Assembly (NCBI GenBank): GCA_016927835.1
Contig: JAFGMA010000399.1
Span: 62,001 to 126,000, forward strand
Direction: 5' to 3'
Source of the DNA: Candidatus Zhuqueibacterota bacterium
GTDB taxonomy: Bacteria; Zhuqueibacterota; Zhuqueibacteria; Thermofontimicrobiales; Sulfurfontimicrobiaceae
Length of the DNA: 64,000 nucleotides
Shown here: one piece after another, positions 8,897 to 19,918 of the stretch
Numbering within the stretch: the stretch's first letter is position 1
Layout of the letters: the number at the start of each line of letters is the position of its first letter
The notes under the pieces: generated by a model
The model's input: the letters and a program-made list of their open reading frames with translations, nothing else
Told to the model about the DNA's origin: nothing
The model's database searches: none
Position numbers and translations under genes: made by a program

Positions 8897-11740
8897 TTAC
8901 GGTCGTCGCACCTGCAACCCCACAGGCGGGCTCGGTGGAGTGTCGCCACGCGGATAAACGAATCGAAAATAGACCACATTGTCATTTTCATTATCCGCCG
9001 ACCAGATCCATTGCACTCCCCTGTCTTGCGAGATGCCGCTTACATTGCCGTAATCGCTCCAGGGCTGGGTCGCACCATGCCGACCTATTTCCGTGGCATA
9101 ACTCCAGCCGGAGTCGTTATACTCGACAGATTTCCAGTTGAGCGGTTCCGACGTGGCAACTTTCCAGGTACGATCGGACACAAAATGATTGTTCATATAA
9201 TCGATCTCAACCACCAGCCCACCCTGGATATCATAATCGATAGCTCTTACCGCTATCACATTGGTGCCTGATACTGAGGGAACCACATACGTTTCGGCAT
9301 CATTCCAGCCATCACCTCGTCCGATGCTGTCGCCATTCACAAACAGATGATATTCGTTATCTGAAGAGATCGTTATAGTAAATTCCGGCGGTATACCAAT
9401 ATATTTAAGTATAGTTGGATTAGGTGAGATTACATTTCGTGCTTTCGCCCTGTCGATCAGGTTACTGATTGTTACTTCATAGGTTACCCCGGCGGTATGG
9501 GCGCTGGTGCCAAGATTGACTTTGGTCGGTTCAACCAGGTTTGCGCTGTAAATTGATATACCACTATTGATCGAATAGTTGCCCACATTTTCAGCGGATG
9601 ATTCATCCATCGGTTCGCTGAACGTGATTTCGACGACATTCGAACTGGTATTGGATGCAAAAAGCGCCTTCGGCGGAGTATTATCTGCCAGTGTGTGATA
9701 CGGTCCGCCATCGGCAGAGGTGGTGCTTCGATTCCCGGCATCATCGACAGAAAAAACCGAGTAGCTGTAATCCGTATCTTCTTCTAAGCCAGTATCGATA
9801 TACGTCGGGTTGACTGTCGTGCGAACGAAAGTACCATTGCGATGAATTTCATAATACGATGCCAGATCTCCATCAGATGCGGGACCTGGTGCCGTCCAAG
9901 CCAAAGTAACACTGGACTCTGTCTGATCTGAAGAACCCAGGTTTGTTGGCGGCAGGGGTGGAATTGCTTCCTTCGGAAATTCGAAGCGGATAGCATCGGC
10001 TATCACAATGCCGTTGAGCGTATTGGAGACTTTTATATAATTATTGCTTCCGGCGGAAAAACTGAATGTGCCCAGGTAATTCCATTTGCCATAATTAGCT
10101 CTCTGGTTGACCGTGACCGTGCTGGTACCATTCGAATGATGAATTTCATACGGAACATCTGCTGCTTCGTCGTCGCCGGCAGCGCCATGAAATGCATGCC
10201 ATTCGTACACCTTGTACGATCCGGCTACGCCAAACGTGGGCCTGAAAACGGCATAATTATTCCCGTTGCCCGATGACGCGTAGTGATAGCCGGCGCCGAA
10301 TCCATCTTTTGTTGAATTAGTCATCGCCCAGGCGCTTCCCGCAGTTCCATAATTGCCAATCGCCCAGTTCCCGACATACTCTACGGTTTCGCTGCCAGCG
10401 GAGGTTCCGGCATCCACATTATCAATAATCACATCAGCGATAATGGTTTCCGGTTTTTTGACCAGCACGATTCCGTCGCCCATTATTTTATACAGGCTCG
10501 GATTTTCATAAACGCCCCAGAGCGTAATCTGATCGAACGGTTCGCCATTATTGTGCGTCGGATCTTGCCCACCCTTAAAGCGATAATAAGGACCGGCATA
10601 ACCATTCAGCGTCCGCAATTCAGCATCGGTGACGGTGACTGTTTTGCCTTTGGCATTGACGATGGACGCGCCATTATCGAAAAATCGCACCCACACCGCC
10701 TGGATATTCCAGTCCGGACCCTCTGCTTGCAGTCTCTGGGCATCGTGTGTGGGGTAGCCTAACTTCACATCGAATTCATCATAATATTTGACGTATTCGT
10801 GAAATTCGGAATGCACATCCTCAAAGGTGAAATAGCCATCGCCCAGTAGAGTTGTCGTCAGCAAAAAGCGCATTGCCTGGTAATCATTCTTGGTGATCGT
10901 TGGCTTATTGTCCCAACGGTATTTCGCAGTTCCGTCCACAAACATCACGTGCGGTTCGAGAGCGCGTTTCATCCAGTCCTGATACAGCGTGTTAAAGTGC
11001 GTCCAGTTGGTTAGCGCCCAGCAGAATTCCAGGAACATACCATTGGTTGTATTCCAGCCGAAAGAATGGAATCCACCTGAATTAATGAAGAAGAGCTTGT
11101 TGGGATTACGGTCTCGCCATCCCTGGAGCACTTTATTGACACCATTCAGCCAGTAGCCTCGTATCCAGTCCCTGCCATGTTCATTCCAGTCATTCACGCC
11201 ATTGCGGTCGAGATCGATATCGGTGCTCACCCAGGTATCGGGAAACTCCCAGAGCCCGTCGGTCGCTGCCCCGTCAAAAACGGATAAATCGCAAAATGTA
11301 CTCATATAATCTATAACGGCATCGCTATAGCGCTTGCCACCGATCACCGGGCAAAAATCGCTCATATCAGCCAGGGGTCGTGCGCCACCATAGATTCGAA
11401 TTTCAGAGCCATCGGATTTTAGAGTTGTCCACTGATCATAATAAGGCGAAGCGCATTGACCGGCATTTATGTCGCGGGTGGGCATGACCCAGGTATTCGG
11501 ATTAATATTCTTGATCCCCTGGGCAAAACCAGTACCGTTGTTTGCTGTCACAACGACATCGAATTTTGCATACCATTCCGGTGTGGCACCCCCCCAGTTA
11601 AACATCATCAACCGCGGATAGTCATGGCTGTGCTGTGCGAAAAGCTCAACAGGCATTACGCACAACAAGATTATAACTACCACGACAGCAAGTGTTAAAA
11701 CCATCGTTTTAAATTGCATCACATAACTCATCATCCTCAT
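8897..11740 (-). CDS. Secreted putative glycoside-hydrolase-like (GHL15-type) protein with golvesin-like, FN3 and Ig-like domains
   Basis: Signal-like N-terminus; 'PRLMMFNWGGATPEWYAKFDVVVT'; golvesin-like 'YVGNWAIGNYGTAGSAW...YKVYEWHAFHGAA...IVIADAIRFEF'; FN3 'SSVTLAWTAPGPASDGDLASYYEIHRNG'. Confidence 0.72.
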   Translation of the reverse strand: MRMMSYVMQFKTMVLTLAVVVVIILLCVMPVELFAQHSHDYPRLMMFNWGGATPEWYAKFDVVVTANNGTGFAQGIKNINPNTWVMPTRDINAGQCASPYYDQWTTLKSDGSEIRIYGGARPLADMSDFCPVIGGKRYSDAVIDYMSTFCDLSVFDGAATDGLWEFPDTWVSTDIDLDRNGVNDWNEHGRDWIRGYWLNGVNKVLQGWRDRNPNKLFFINSGGFHSFGWNTTNGMFLEFCWALTNWTHFNTLYQDWMKRALEPHVMFVDGTAKYRWDNKPTITKNDYQAMRFLLTTTLLGDGYFTFEDVHSEFHEYVKYYDEFDVKLGYPTHDAQRLQAEGPDWNIQAVWVRFFDNGASIVNAKGKTVTVTDAELRTLNGYAGPYYRFKGGQDPTHNNGEPFDQITLWGVYENPSLYKIMGDGIVLVKKPETIIADVIIDNVDAGTSAGSETVEYVGNWAIGNYGTAGSAWAMTNSTKDGFGAGYHYASSGNGNNYAVFRPTFGVAGSYKVYEWHAFHGAAGDDEAADVPYEIHHSNGTSTVTVNQRANYGKWNYLGTFSFSAGSNNYIKVSNTLNGIVIADAIRFEFPKEAIPPLPPTNLGSSDQTESSVTLAWTAPGPASDGDLASYYEIHRNGTFVRTTVNPTYIDTGLEEDTDYSYSVFSVDDAGNRSTTSADGGPYHTLADNTPPKALFASNTSSNVVEITFSEPMDESSAENVGNYSINSGISIYSANLVEPTKVNLGTSAHTAGVTYEVTISNLIDRAKARNVISPNPTILKYIGIPPEFTITISSDNEYHLFVNGDSIGRGDGWNDAETYVVPSVSGTNVIAVRAIDYDIQGGLVVEIDYMNNHFVSDRTWKVATSEPLNWKSVEYNDSGWSYATEIGRHGATQPWSDYGNVSGISQDRGVQWIWSADNENDNVVYFRFVYPRGDTPPSPPVGLQVRRP

Positions 11741-12354
11741 CTCCTTTCACTCAATAGTTAACTCTGTTTTTGAATGGTTAAGCTAATTGAAAAAGAATGG
11801 GTTGCTATTGAATTCAGGCATTTGTTTCAACCTCATCATGTATCAATGAGATATTCACATGCCCAGTTTTATCAAAATATTATGAATCAAACTCACTCGA
11901 CCGGAGAAAATCAAAACATGGCAGTATTATTGGCTTTTTCACATTATGTTCTGAGTGAGTTGTTTCAATGTACTTAATTAACTAGATAAATTCACGTCAT
12001 TAAGCTTTTTTCTGAGATGCACGATTCAAAGCAAGCGAAAAGCAGTTGATGCGTCAGACTTGATATATTACGGATGGATTAAATCAATATAAAAACAACA
12101 ATTTTTCTGGCAATATACAAAATTAATAATTACGGTGCAAGTAATTTTTTTTAATATTTTCAGATTCTTCAAATCTGCTTAATTAAATTAGCATCAAATG
12201 CAACATACATGTATAAAACTTAATAATTTTATAATTTAATCTTATATTTTAATGAAATATATTATATTGCACACTCCATCTTATATCAACAATCAAAATA
12301 CCTGTATTCAGAAGGAAATTTATGATTCACATCAGTAATATTTCTAGAACCCTG

Positions 12355-12411
12355 GAATAGAACGGCGCGGATTGGTTTCAAAAGCACTTTGCCGCCTGCC
12401 GGGTTCTATTC
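12355..12411 (-). terminator. Long imperfect hairpin just downstream of the last EPS-locus gene (possible terminator or RNA-end structure)
   Basis: GAATAGAAC(12355-12363)/GTTCTATTC(12403-12411) with inner GC-rich pairing; no clear U-tract. Confidence 0.35.
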
Positions 12412-12437
12412 AATCGGGCTTCCCGTTTACAGACATT

Positions 12438-13433
12438 TCAATCAACTTTCAATGCACCTCGATATTGCTGTATTAACTCCTTATCAGAAATTGTCTTATC
12501 TGTCTTTCTGCCTATAAAATAGTAGCTTGAAGCGGCATCCATTGTTCCGGGCTTGTTAATGAGAAACGTATCGAAATATTTGAGCCAGAAGCCCGTAAAT
12601 CTGGCGAACGCTTTGGCGGTTTTTCTTAAAAATGCGGTTTCGGCGAAGCTGAGGAGAAAATATTCATAAGCCCAGGCTAGCGCCATTCCGGGTCCGCATG
12701 CTGCCCCGCTGTCAATTTCCTCAAATTTCCTGAACAGGCGTCGATGCCCCAGATGCGTAAAGCGCGTAAAATCATAGCGTCCCATGTGAACCTGCTGCAT
12801 AAATGGTGTTTCGGCATAAACAATGCCCTGCCCGGGTTTGAGTATCCGATGAATCTCGGAAGCGCATTTTGCGGGATCGACCACGTGTTCGAGTACAGCC
12901 TGCACGATAACACCATCCAGCGAATTATCAGGAAAAGGTATGTCATGGGCATCGCAGATGATCATTGTCCGGGGACCGAAATAAATATCGGTCTCGATCA
13001 ACTCAACAGGTGGCTGCGATTGTATCAAAACTTCCATTCCTTCTCCCACGGTACCACCTCCTAATACGAGTACCCGTGGATTGGGATTTGATTGAAGCAG
13101 GCAATCGAGAAACGTTGCATTATTCTTCCTGGCTCCCACATTGCGATTTGGATTTGGAATAAATCGGGTGGCATCACTCAGCCGCGCCATTTTATCCGCT
13201 GATTTGGCTGCAACCGCCTTCTGACTACTGACAATGTCGTCGATTGAGAAGATGCTTGCTTGCTCGTTTATCAAGATCGGCACTCCGTTGACTACGGGGT
13301 AGATCACAGCACATCCGCTATTCGAACATGCCAATTGTGAGTCGGAAACATGCAGCTTTTTATGGCATGCAGGACAGGTGAGTAACGCTTGAATTGATTT
13401 ATTCATCCTTAACATCGCAGATTTTCTTCCCAT
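12438..13433 (-). CDS. Class I SAM methyltransferase with N-terminal Trm112-like zinc-binding segment
   Basis: 'LLTCPACHKKLHVSDSQLACSNSGCAVIYPVVNGVPIL'; 'DIPFPDNSLDGVIVQAVLEHVVDPAKCASEIHRILKPGQGIVYAETPF'. Confidence 0.85.
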   Translation of the reverse strand: MGRKSAMLRMNKSIQALLTCPACHKKLHVSDSQLACSNSGCAVIYPVVNGVPILINEQASIFSIDDIVSSQKAVAAKSADKMARLSDATRFIPNPNRNVGARKNNATFLDCLLQSNPNPRVLVLGGGTVGEGMEVLIQSQPPVELIETDIYFGPRTMIICDAHDIPFPDNSLDGVIVQAVLEHVVDPAKCASEIHRILKPGQGIVYAETPFMQQVHMGRYDFTRFTHLGHRRLFRKFEEIDSGAACGPGMALAWAYEYFLLSFAETAFLRKTAKAFARFTGFWLKYFDTFLINKPGTMDAASSYYFIGRKTDKTISDKELIQQYRGALKVD

Positions 13434-13443
13434 TAACTAATTC

Positions 13444-14586
13444 TCAAATTCCATTCAGACTCTCTTCATACAGCGAAACAAACTTCTCGACTTGCTTGTC
13501 GACGGAAAAGGCATCCTGCACTGTTTTACGCGCGCGCATTCCAATCTGAATTCTTTCCTGAGGATCTGCCAGCAAGTCTAAAATAGCTGCGTTCAATTTT
13601 GCAGAATTTTCTGGCGGTACAAGTAATCCGTTCTGCCCGTGCGAAATCACTTCAGGGATGCCCCCGACGGATGTAGCGATTGCGGGCACGGAACAAGACA
13701 TCGCCTCCAACAGCACGTTCGGCAGCCCTTCAGAGACCGAAGGCAGGATGAAAATATCGAAAATATTCAATAATTCGAAAACATCATCACGGAATCCCAG
13801 GAAAATAACATGCTCCTTCAAAGCGAGTTTCTCGGCTTGCAGCTCCAATTCATCGCGGAATTCGCCGCCGCCCACAAAAATACAGACGGTATCGGGAAAT
13901 TTTCCGATGACACCAGCAAGGGCATCAATCAAATATTTATGACCCTTCACCGGTTCCAACCGTCCGACGACACCCAATACCGTGGTAGCACCGTTAATTC
14001 CAAGTTCTTTTCGCTTATGACTAAAATTCTGTTTTCGGAATTTTTCAGTATCCACACCATAATGAATGATTTGAACCTTCGACGCTTCAATCTTTCTCAG
14101 CTTGAGCAGCGAAGCCTTCACCTCGGCTGAAACGGCTGCAATTTTAAAAACGACTTTCATTGCAAATTTATAGGCAATGCGCCGATGCCAGCGTGAATGC
14201 ATATAATTTTGACTATGGGAGACGGTTTCCCACGAAATCACCGCCGAAACGCCGGCTAATTTGGCAGCGATGGCTCCGATTATGTCCGCATAGAACAGGG
14301 TTGTTTGAACGATATCGATTTTTTCGCGGCGAATTAACTTTGCAACTTTGAATACGAGGGTCAAATCGAATTTATGTCGCTTCGGAAATATCACGGTTTT
14401 CACGCCCAATGCTTCGAATCGTTTCTGAAGCGGTCCGCCCTGTCCCACGCTGCAAACCACTTGATTGAATTTGTTAGAATAATGCTTCTGGATGAGTTTC
14501 ACGAGTTCCAGCAGCTTCAATTCGGCACCGCCGATGGCAAAGCCATTCACCAGATGCAATATATTCGCTTTAGCGACTGCTTTCAT
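13444..14586 (-). CDS. GT4 family glycosyltransferase
   Basis: 'GVVGRLEPVKGHKYLIDAL', 'PSVSEGLPNVLLEAMSCSVPAIATSVGGIPEVI'; overlaps upstream ORF by 4 nt. Confidence 0.92.
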   Translation of the reverse strand: MKAVAKANILHLVNGFAIGGAELKLLELVKLIQKHYSNKFNQVVCSVGQGGPLQKRFEALGVKTVIFPKRHKFDLTLVFKVAKLIRREKIDIVQTTLFYADIIGAIAAKLAGVSAVISWETVSHSQNYMHSRWHRRIAYKFAMKVVFKIAAVSAEVKASLLKLRKIEASKVQIIHYGVDTEKFRKQNFSHKRKELGINGATTVLGVVGRLEPVKGHKYLIDALAGVIGKFPDTVCIFVGGGEFRDELELQAEKLALKEHVIFLGFRDDVFELLNIFDIFILPSVSEGLPNVLLEAMSCSVPAIATSVGGIPEVISHGQNGLLVPPENSAKLNAAILDLLADPQERIQIGMRARKTVQDAFSVDKQVEKFVSLYEESLNGI

Positions 14587-15782
14587 TTTCCGTTCTTCTT
14601 GCTTTGTAATACATCATCGCACACAGTCGAAAACTGAATTGCTTTTTCACGCCATGTATGCTCTTTCACAATTGTTTCCCGTGCATGCTGTCCCACCGAG
14701 TCACGCAATTGCGGATTGGAAATCAGCGTGAGCAATGTATCAATTATTTGCCGGATGTTATCGGGTTCACACAAAAAACCATTGTGTTGATCTTTGATAA
14801 GTTCGGCAATTTGTCCGATCCGCGTCGTCACTACCGGCTTGCCAGCCGCCATATATTCATAAATTTTCACCGGAGAATAATAGAAAAAGGGCAAATTCGG
14901 ATATGGCGCCAGCACAATATTCATCGCAGAAATATATTCCGGCATGGCTTCATGCTGCACATAGCCGGTCAAAATAACGCGCGTCTGAAGATTTTTATGT
15001 TTGACAAACTCCTCGAGCGCTGCTTTCATTGGACCACCTTCTCCGACCAGTAAAAATGCGGTATCCGGATTTACTTCGGTCAACTTGCCGATAACCTTCA
15101 AAATATTTTCGACACCATGCCAGTAATGAAACGATCCCACGAATCCGATAATAGTTTTGCCCCGAAGGCTATATTTATCTAATACATGGCTATTGTCAAC
15201 CTGCGGATGAAATTTTTCAATATCCGCTCCATTGCTGATCACCAGCAGCTTATTTTCCGGAACGCCCTGCTGCATGAAATAGTGTTTTGCCACGTTGGAA
15301 ACACAGACGCTTTTGTCCGCATTTTTGAGATTCAATTTTTCGATCAATTCAGGCAGGATAGGTATTTTCCAAAATTGTTTTGCAAACTCCCTTAATTCGT
15401 AGACAACTGGCGCGTCGGCTTCGATGACGATGGGAATTTTCTTGAACTTTGCCAGCAGGAGCGATGAAAAAAGGTAATGCTCCAGCCTGGAGATGATAAG
15501 ATCCGGCTGATCCTTTTTGATGATTCGATATTCCTTGATAAAATAGGCAATGTTTTGCATCAACTGTTTGGGATCGTGCAAATACCGGGACATTAATTTT
15601 CGAACCCAGCTTTGCCTGCCTTTTTTTAGCGGTTTCTTATTCTGGGGCTGATTTTTCATCCAGTAGATTTTCACATCATTCCCAACTTCCTCCAACTCGT
15701 GCATCAAAAGCTCGGCTTTTCGGGTGGAGCCGATGGAAATGCCATACAAATCATATAAATAGTTGAAATATACAATATTCAT
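14583..15782 (-). CDS. GT4 family glycosyltransferase
   Basis: 'IIGFVGSFHYWHGVENILKVI', 'KIYEYMAAGKPVVTTRIGQIAELI'. Confidence 0.9.
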   Translation of the reverse strand: MNIVYFNYLYDLYGISIGSTRKAELLMHELEEVGNDVKIYWMKNQPQNKKPLKKGRQSWVRKLMSRYLHDPKQLMQNIAYFIKEYRIIKKDQPDLIISRLEHYLFSSLLLAKFKKIPIVIEADAPVVYELREFAKQFWKIPILPELIEKLNLKNADKSVCVSNVAKHYFMQQGVPENKLLVISNGADIEKFHPQVDNSHVLDKYSLRGKTIIGFVGSFHYWHGVENILKVIGKLTEVNPDTAFLLVGEGGPMKAALEEFVKHKNLQTRVILTGYVQHEAMPEYISAMNIVLAPYPNLPFFYYSPVKIYEYMAAGKPVVTTRIGQIAELIKDQHNGFLCEPDNIRQIIDTLLTLISNPQLRDSVGQHARETIVKEHTWREKAIQFSTVCDDVLQSKKNGK

Positions 15783-15797
15783 GTTTCAATTTCCGAT

Positions 15798-17045
15798 TTA
15801 TTTCATCAGGTCTAAATATAATTGATACATTTTTTCATAATGTGGATCAGGGCTAAATTCCCGTTCTGCTTTGTCGCGCCCGTTCCGACCAAAATTTCTC
15901 ATTAGTTTCGGATTATGCAGCAGGTGGTTCATTTTATCTTTTAAATCCACCACATCGCCCGGAATAAACAGAAAGCCGTTTTCCTCATGATCGACAAGCT
16001 CAGAAATACCACCGATATCGGCGCCAATCACAGGTCTTCCCATCGAAAAAGATTCATAAATTACCAGTGGCGAGTTATCATACCATTCCGACGGTACCAC
16101 TACAAATTGCGCCCTGGAAACAAGGTTTTTCAATTCATCTTTTGATTTATTCCCCATAAATTTGACATTGGAAAGCCCGTTCTGCGCGACATATTGTTCC
16201 AATTCAGGGCGCTGAGGACCATCACCGACAACCAGCAATCGGGAGCTGCGAAATGCATCCATCGCTTTTAACAGTGTCAAAATCCCTTTTTCGTGAGACA
16301 ACCTGCCATAATAAATGAAATAATCGTCGAACACATTTGAAAAGGGATAATCATCGAGATTGATCGTATAAAACATGTTGAATATTTTATCTTGAGGAAT
16401 TCCGCCTTCCGCCAGCTTTTTCCCCATGAAGCCACTCGGTACATGAAATTTATCGATAATATCATAAATTTTCATCTTGCGATGCGTGAATGATTCCAGT
16501 GCAATCAGCGTACTGGCAAACCGGGATCCTTTATGGCATTTTTCAATAATCGGGTGCAGCGCACTGCCCTTCACGCATTTTTCACAAATTTGACCTTTTT
16601 CGGCAATGTAAAGCCGATAATTGGGACACACAAGCTTGTATTGATGAACCGTCTGGACTACCGGAATATCATGTTTTTTCAGCACGTGCAAAATTGACGG
16701 CGACAGTTGGTGATCGATCATGTGCAGGTGAGCGATATCCGGTTTGCACGCATCAATCAACTGCTCGAGCCTGGTTTTTGAATGCAGCGAATAAATGATC
16801 CTGCCGGCAATTTGTGGCGTCTTGATTAATTTCTGCAGCGGTGATCCGTAATTGAATTCAATCTGATCGACAAAATAGCGGCTGTATTCAGAATCGAAAT
16901 TGGACGGATGTTTCATTGCAAAGGGAATTACATCGTGCCCGCGAGATTTCAGAACTTTTGTTAATTCGAAATAATACCGTTCCGAGCCACCCATTATGAA
17001 ATAGTATTTATTTATTTTTAATATTTTAAGACCCTTACCCATCAT
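15798..17045 (-). CDS. GT4 family glycosyltransferase
   Basis: 'YYGRLSHEKGILTLLKAM', 'PSEWYDNSPLVIYESFSMGRPVIGADIGGISELV'. Confidence 0.92.
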   Translation of the reverse strand: MMGKGLKILKINKYYFIMGGSERYYFELTKVLKSRGHDVIPFAMKHPSNFDSEYSRYFVDQIEFNYGSPLQKLIKTPQIAGRIIYSLHSKTRLEQLIDACKPDIAHLHMIDHQLSPSILHVLKKHDIPVVQTVHQYKLVCPNYRLYIAEKGQICEKCVKGSALHPIIEKCHKGSRFASTLIALESFTHRKMKIYDIIDKFHVPSGFMGKKLAEGGIPQDKIFNMFYTINLDDYPFSNVFDDYFIYYGRLSHEKGILTLLKAMDAFRSSRLLVVGDGPQRPELEQYVAQNGLSNVKFMGNKSKDELKNLVSRAQFVVVPSEWYDNSPLVIYESFSMGRPVIGADIGGISELVDHEENGFLFIPGDVVDLKDKMNHLLHNPKLMRNFGRNGRDKAEREFSPDPHYEKMYQLYLDLMK

Positions 17046-18534
17046 TACCTCGTTTTAAAAGTTTACCGGAAACTGGCAGTATTTCATCGAACGTAAATCC
17101 TTTCATCAAGAATAAGCTCACAGCGAATATCACTGAACTCGCGAAGACGACGGCGAATAAATTATAGGTTTTGAAGTGCAGCGTGAAAAGCGCCATGATT
17201 GCTGTTGCCACGATATTTTTCAACAGGAATCCCACTTCACCGAGTTTGGCAATTTTCTGATAGGCAACAAAATAAAATGTCACAAAGATAAAGACTTCGG
17301 TGCATACGATGGTGATTGCCGCGCCAATATAGGAATAGTAATGGATAAAAATCAAATTCAAGATGATGTTAATCCCCAATCCGATCACCTGAATTTTGAT
17401 CATCAGTTTCTGCAGGTTGGCTGCCTTCAAAATTCCGGTGAAAAAAATATTGAAAAACATAAGCGCTGCCGCCCACACGAGCACTTTAAGGGAATATGTC
17501 GCATTCACGAAATCTTTGCCGTAAATGAGCATTATGATTTTATCCGCCAGGATAATGGTACCAGCTACCAGCGGAAATGCAGCATACGAAAGATATTTCA
17601 TGCATTTGGTGAAAAGTTCTGCCACCCGTTCCCTCGATTCATGCATTTGCCTCGAAAATGCCGGGTAGGTAGCCGCGACTGTAATCATGGGAATAATTGC
17701 GGTAATGGCAATAAATTTATAGCTTGCCGAGAACCAGCCGACAGCTTGCTCGGTTTTAATTAATGATAAAATGATGACACCAATATTGCTATACACTGTG
17801 GAAATAAAAACCGAAATGCCAAACGGCAGCGAACTGCTCACCAGCGTTTTTATATTTTTAACTTCAGGTTGAAATTCCGATTTACTGAAATTGAAATGTC
17901 TTTTCAAAATAAAAAAGCTGACTGCGCTGCTGAAAATCCCGCCGGCTAAAAACGCACCGCAAAAAATGATTAATCCATAGCCCTTCAACAAAACATATAT
18001 GCCAATTCCTGTAATGAAAATTTTTTCGAGCGTCAATACAATCGCCTCGAATTGCATCCGTTCAAATGCCTCGAAAATGCCGATGGACAGTTGCATTACC
18101 GAAGTTGTAATTCCGTAGCCTGCAAAAATAATGATCGCATAATTGGTATCTGTCGCATAGTTTGCAAAATATAAAAATAGGGCGAGCAGCACAAAATTAA
18201 GCGTTATCAGGGCAATTTTAACAACCAGGGAATTAAAAAAATACCGTTGGGCAATATCCCTGTTCTTTGCAATTTCCCGCGTGATATAGGTATTGATTCC
18301 CAGGTCATTGAAGAGGAACACGAAGAACATAATCGTGCTAGCCAGCGAAAATTTTCCGAATCCATCGTCACCCAGGTAACGAGCGGCAAAAGGGATCAGG
18401 GCAAACGCCAGTACTTTTTGGGAAAGCTGCCCAATCGCCACAAAATAGGTATTTTTTTTCAGACTGCTTCTTTTCACGCTCGTTGAGATTTCCCTCCGAT
18501 TAAGGTTACGCTGCCTGCCCGGGTGCTCTGCCAT
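17035..18534 (-). CDS. Oligosaccharide flippase (Wzx-like, MATE/PST family)
   Basis: Polytopic; 'VAIGQLSQKVLAFALIPFAARYLGDDGFGKFSLASTIMFFVFLFNDLGINTYITREIA'. Confidence 0.88.
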   Translation of the reverse strand: MAEHPGRQRNLNRREISTSVKRSSLKKNTYFVAIGQLSQKVLAFALIPFAARYLGDDGFGKFSLASTIMFFVFLFNDLGINTYITREIAKNRDIAQRYFFNSLVVKIALITLNFVLLALFLYFANYATDTNYAIIIFAGYGITTSVMQLSIGIFEAFERMQFEAIVLTLEKIFITGIGIYVLLKGYGLIIFCGAFLAGGIFSSAVSFFILKRHFNFSKSEFQPEVKNIKTLVSSSLPFGISVFISTVYSNIGVIILSLIKTEQAVGWFSASYKFIAITAIIPMITVAATYPAFSRQMHESRERVAELFTKCMKYLSYAAFPLVAGTIILADKIIMLIYGKDFVNATYSLKVLVWAAALMFFNIFFTGILKAANLQKLMIKIQVIGLGINIILNLIFIHYYSYIGAAITIVCTEVFIFVTFYFVAYQKIAKLGEVGFLLKNIVATAIMALFTLHFKTYNLFAVVFASSVIFAVSLFLMKGFTFDEILPVSGKLLKRGNDG

Positions 18535-19873
18535 CTGCGGATTGATTCGCCGCTTTCATGCGCCTGAGATAGATTAATTTTTTCTGCAGAAGGCGCTCCT
18601 GCTCGTTGAGTGCAACCAACATCCCGATGAAAAAACCAATTTGAACCAGCAATTGCTGACTGATAATATCAGGACCCGCCAGGAAAGCAATGCAAATTGC
18701 CAGAAGCCCGGTCAGGAGTCCGATTCCTATATTTGAATTATAGGGGCTCTTGGAAGCCGCGGCTTTGAATCCCTGTATGAATGACATGATAATTCCCCAG
18801 AAAAACATCAATATACCGGGATAGCCCAATTGCGCGGTCAGAAAGAAATAGGAATTGTGCACCATTTCCGAAAACTGCCATGAGCGCGGATCCGCCTTTT
18901 CATAATCAAAGACAAAATTGGGCGATACCAGTTCGTAATTCCCCAGACCTGTCCCAAAAATCGGATTGGCTTTTATCATCCGCCGCGCGATTCTGAATTG
19001 ATCAAAACGGATGGTTGTTGCACTTTCGCGCTCTTCGCCGAACTGCCTTTCGATAGTTGGCAGGTAGTGAATCAAAAAAGCTGCCCCAAAAATAATGAGC
19101 AATCCCAGTGCCCACTTGATTTTCGGACGATACTTGCTTTTGAGGAGACTTAAAAAAAACATCAATGCCATTGCCCCGGCAAATGAAACCCAGGCGCCCC
19201 GAGCAAAGGTGATTAAAACCGTCAAAACGCCTGCACCCAGCACAACGCCATACCATTTGGTCAGGCTCTTTTGCTGCGGCTTGTAAAACAGGAATAAACG
19301 GAGCAGTATCGGCACCAGCATGATCAGGTAATTTGCCAGATAATGCGGCGCATAGAATGTGCCGGTTGAACGCCAATTATGGAATTGCTCATTGATAAAT
19401 GGCATCAGGGGCGTGGGACCGATTCGCCATTGCCACATCGCCAAAAGCCACTCAAACAGAATGCCAACGTAAAATCCCGCCATGATGGCATGAACATCTT
19501 TCTGGGTCTTGACATGATTTGCTACGCACAAAAAAACCAGATAGGCACGAACCGCTTTTGATAATTCTGCCATTGCCCAACCGAAATTGATGGCAGGCAC
19601 CGCCGTTATGACAATCCATATAACCAATACGAAGAACGGCGCGCTTATCTTTCGAAAATAGAATTTGAATTTTTCTTTTGATTTGATCCCTTGAAAAATC
19701 AGCGCAAAAACAGGGAAATCAACCATGATGACCCCTGTGTAATGATAAAAAATCCAACCCAGGTTGAAAATGTAATAAAAGCTTAATAGGAACAAAAGAG
19801 TCCGTTTTGGATTTTTTGTCGCAAAGGAGCAGAGTGCAATGATAGCTCCTATTGCAAAAGTCAAAAGCTTCAT
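18506..19873 (-). CDS. O-antigen ligase/polymerase-like membrane protein (Wzy_C type)
   Basis: Polytopic; 'MIKANPIFGTGLGNYELV...MVHNSYFFLTAQLGYPGILMFFWG' typical of the Wzy_C loop. Confidence 0.85.
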   Translation of the reverse strand: MKLLTFAIGAIIALCSFATKNPKRTLLFLLSFYYIFNLGWIFYHYTGVIMVDFPVFALIFQGIKSKEKFKFYFRKISAPFFVLVIWIVITAVPAINFGWAMAELSKAVRAYLVFLCVANHVKTQKDVHAIMAGFYVGILFEWLLAMWQWRIGPTPLMPFINEQFHNWRSTGTFYAPHYLANYLIMLVPILLRLFLFYKPQQKSLTKWYGVVLGAGVLTVLITFARGAWVSFAGAMALMFFLSLLKSKYRPKIKWALGLLIIFGAAFLIHYLPTIERQFGEERESATTIRFDQFRIARRMIKANPIFGTGLGNYELVSPNFVFDYEKADPRSWQFSEMVHNSYFFLTAQLGYPGILMFFWGIIMSFIQGFKAAASKSPYNSNIGIGLLTGLLAICIAFLAGPDIISQQLLVQIGFFIGMLVALNEQERLLQKKLIYLRRMKAANQSADGRAPGQAA

Positions 19874-19918
19874 ATCTTTTTGCCGCTCGTTAGGGCGTGA
19901 TTAAGGCACAAATATTTC

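Noticed and set aside
12001-12300. Very AT-rich intergenic stretch as a possible replication or integration site
   Set aside because: No iterons, DnaA-box cluster or integrase evidence; probably just promoter and spacer DNA.
17176-17763. 195-aa plus-strand ORF
   Set aside because: Antisense to the Wzx-like flippase; no recognisable motifs.
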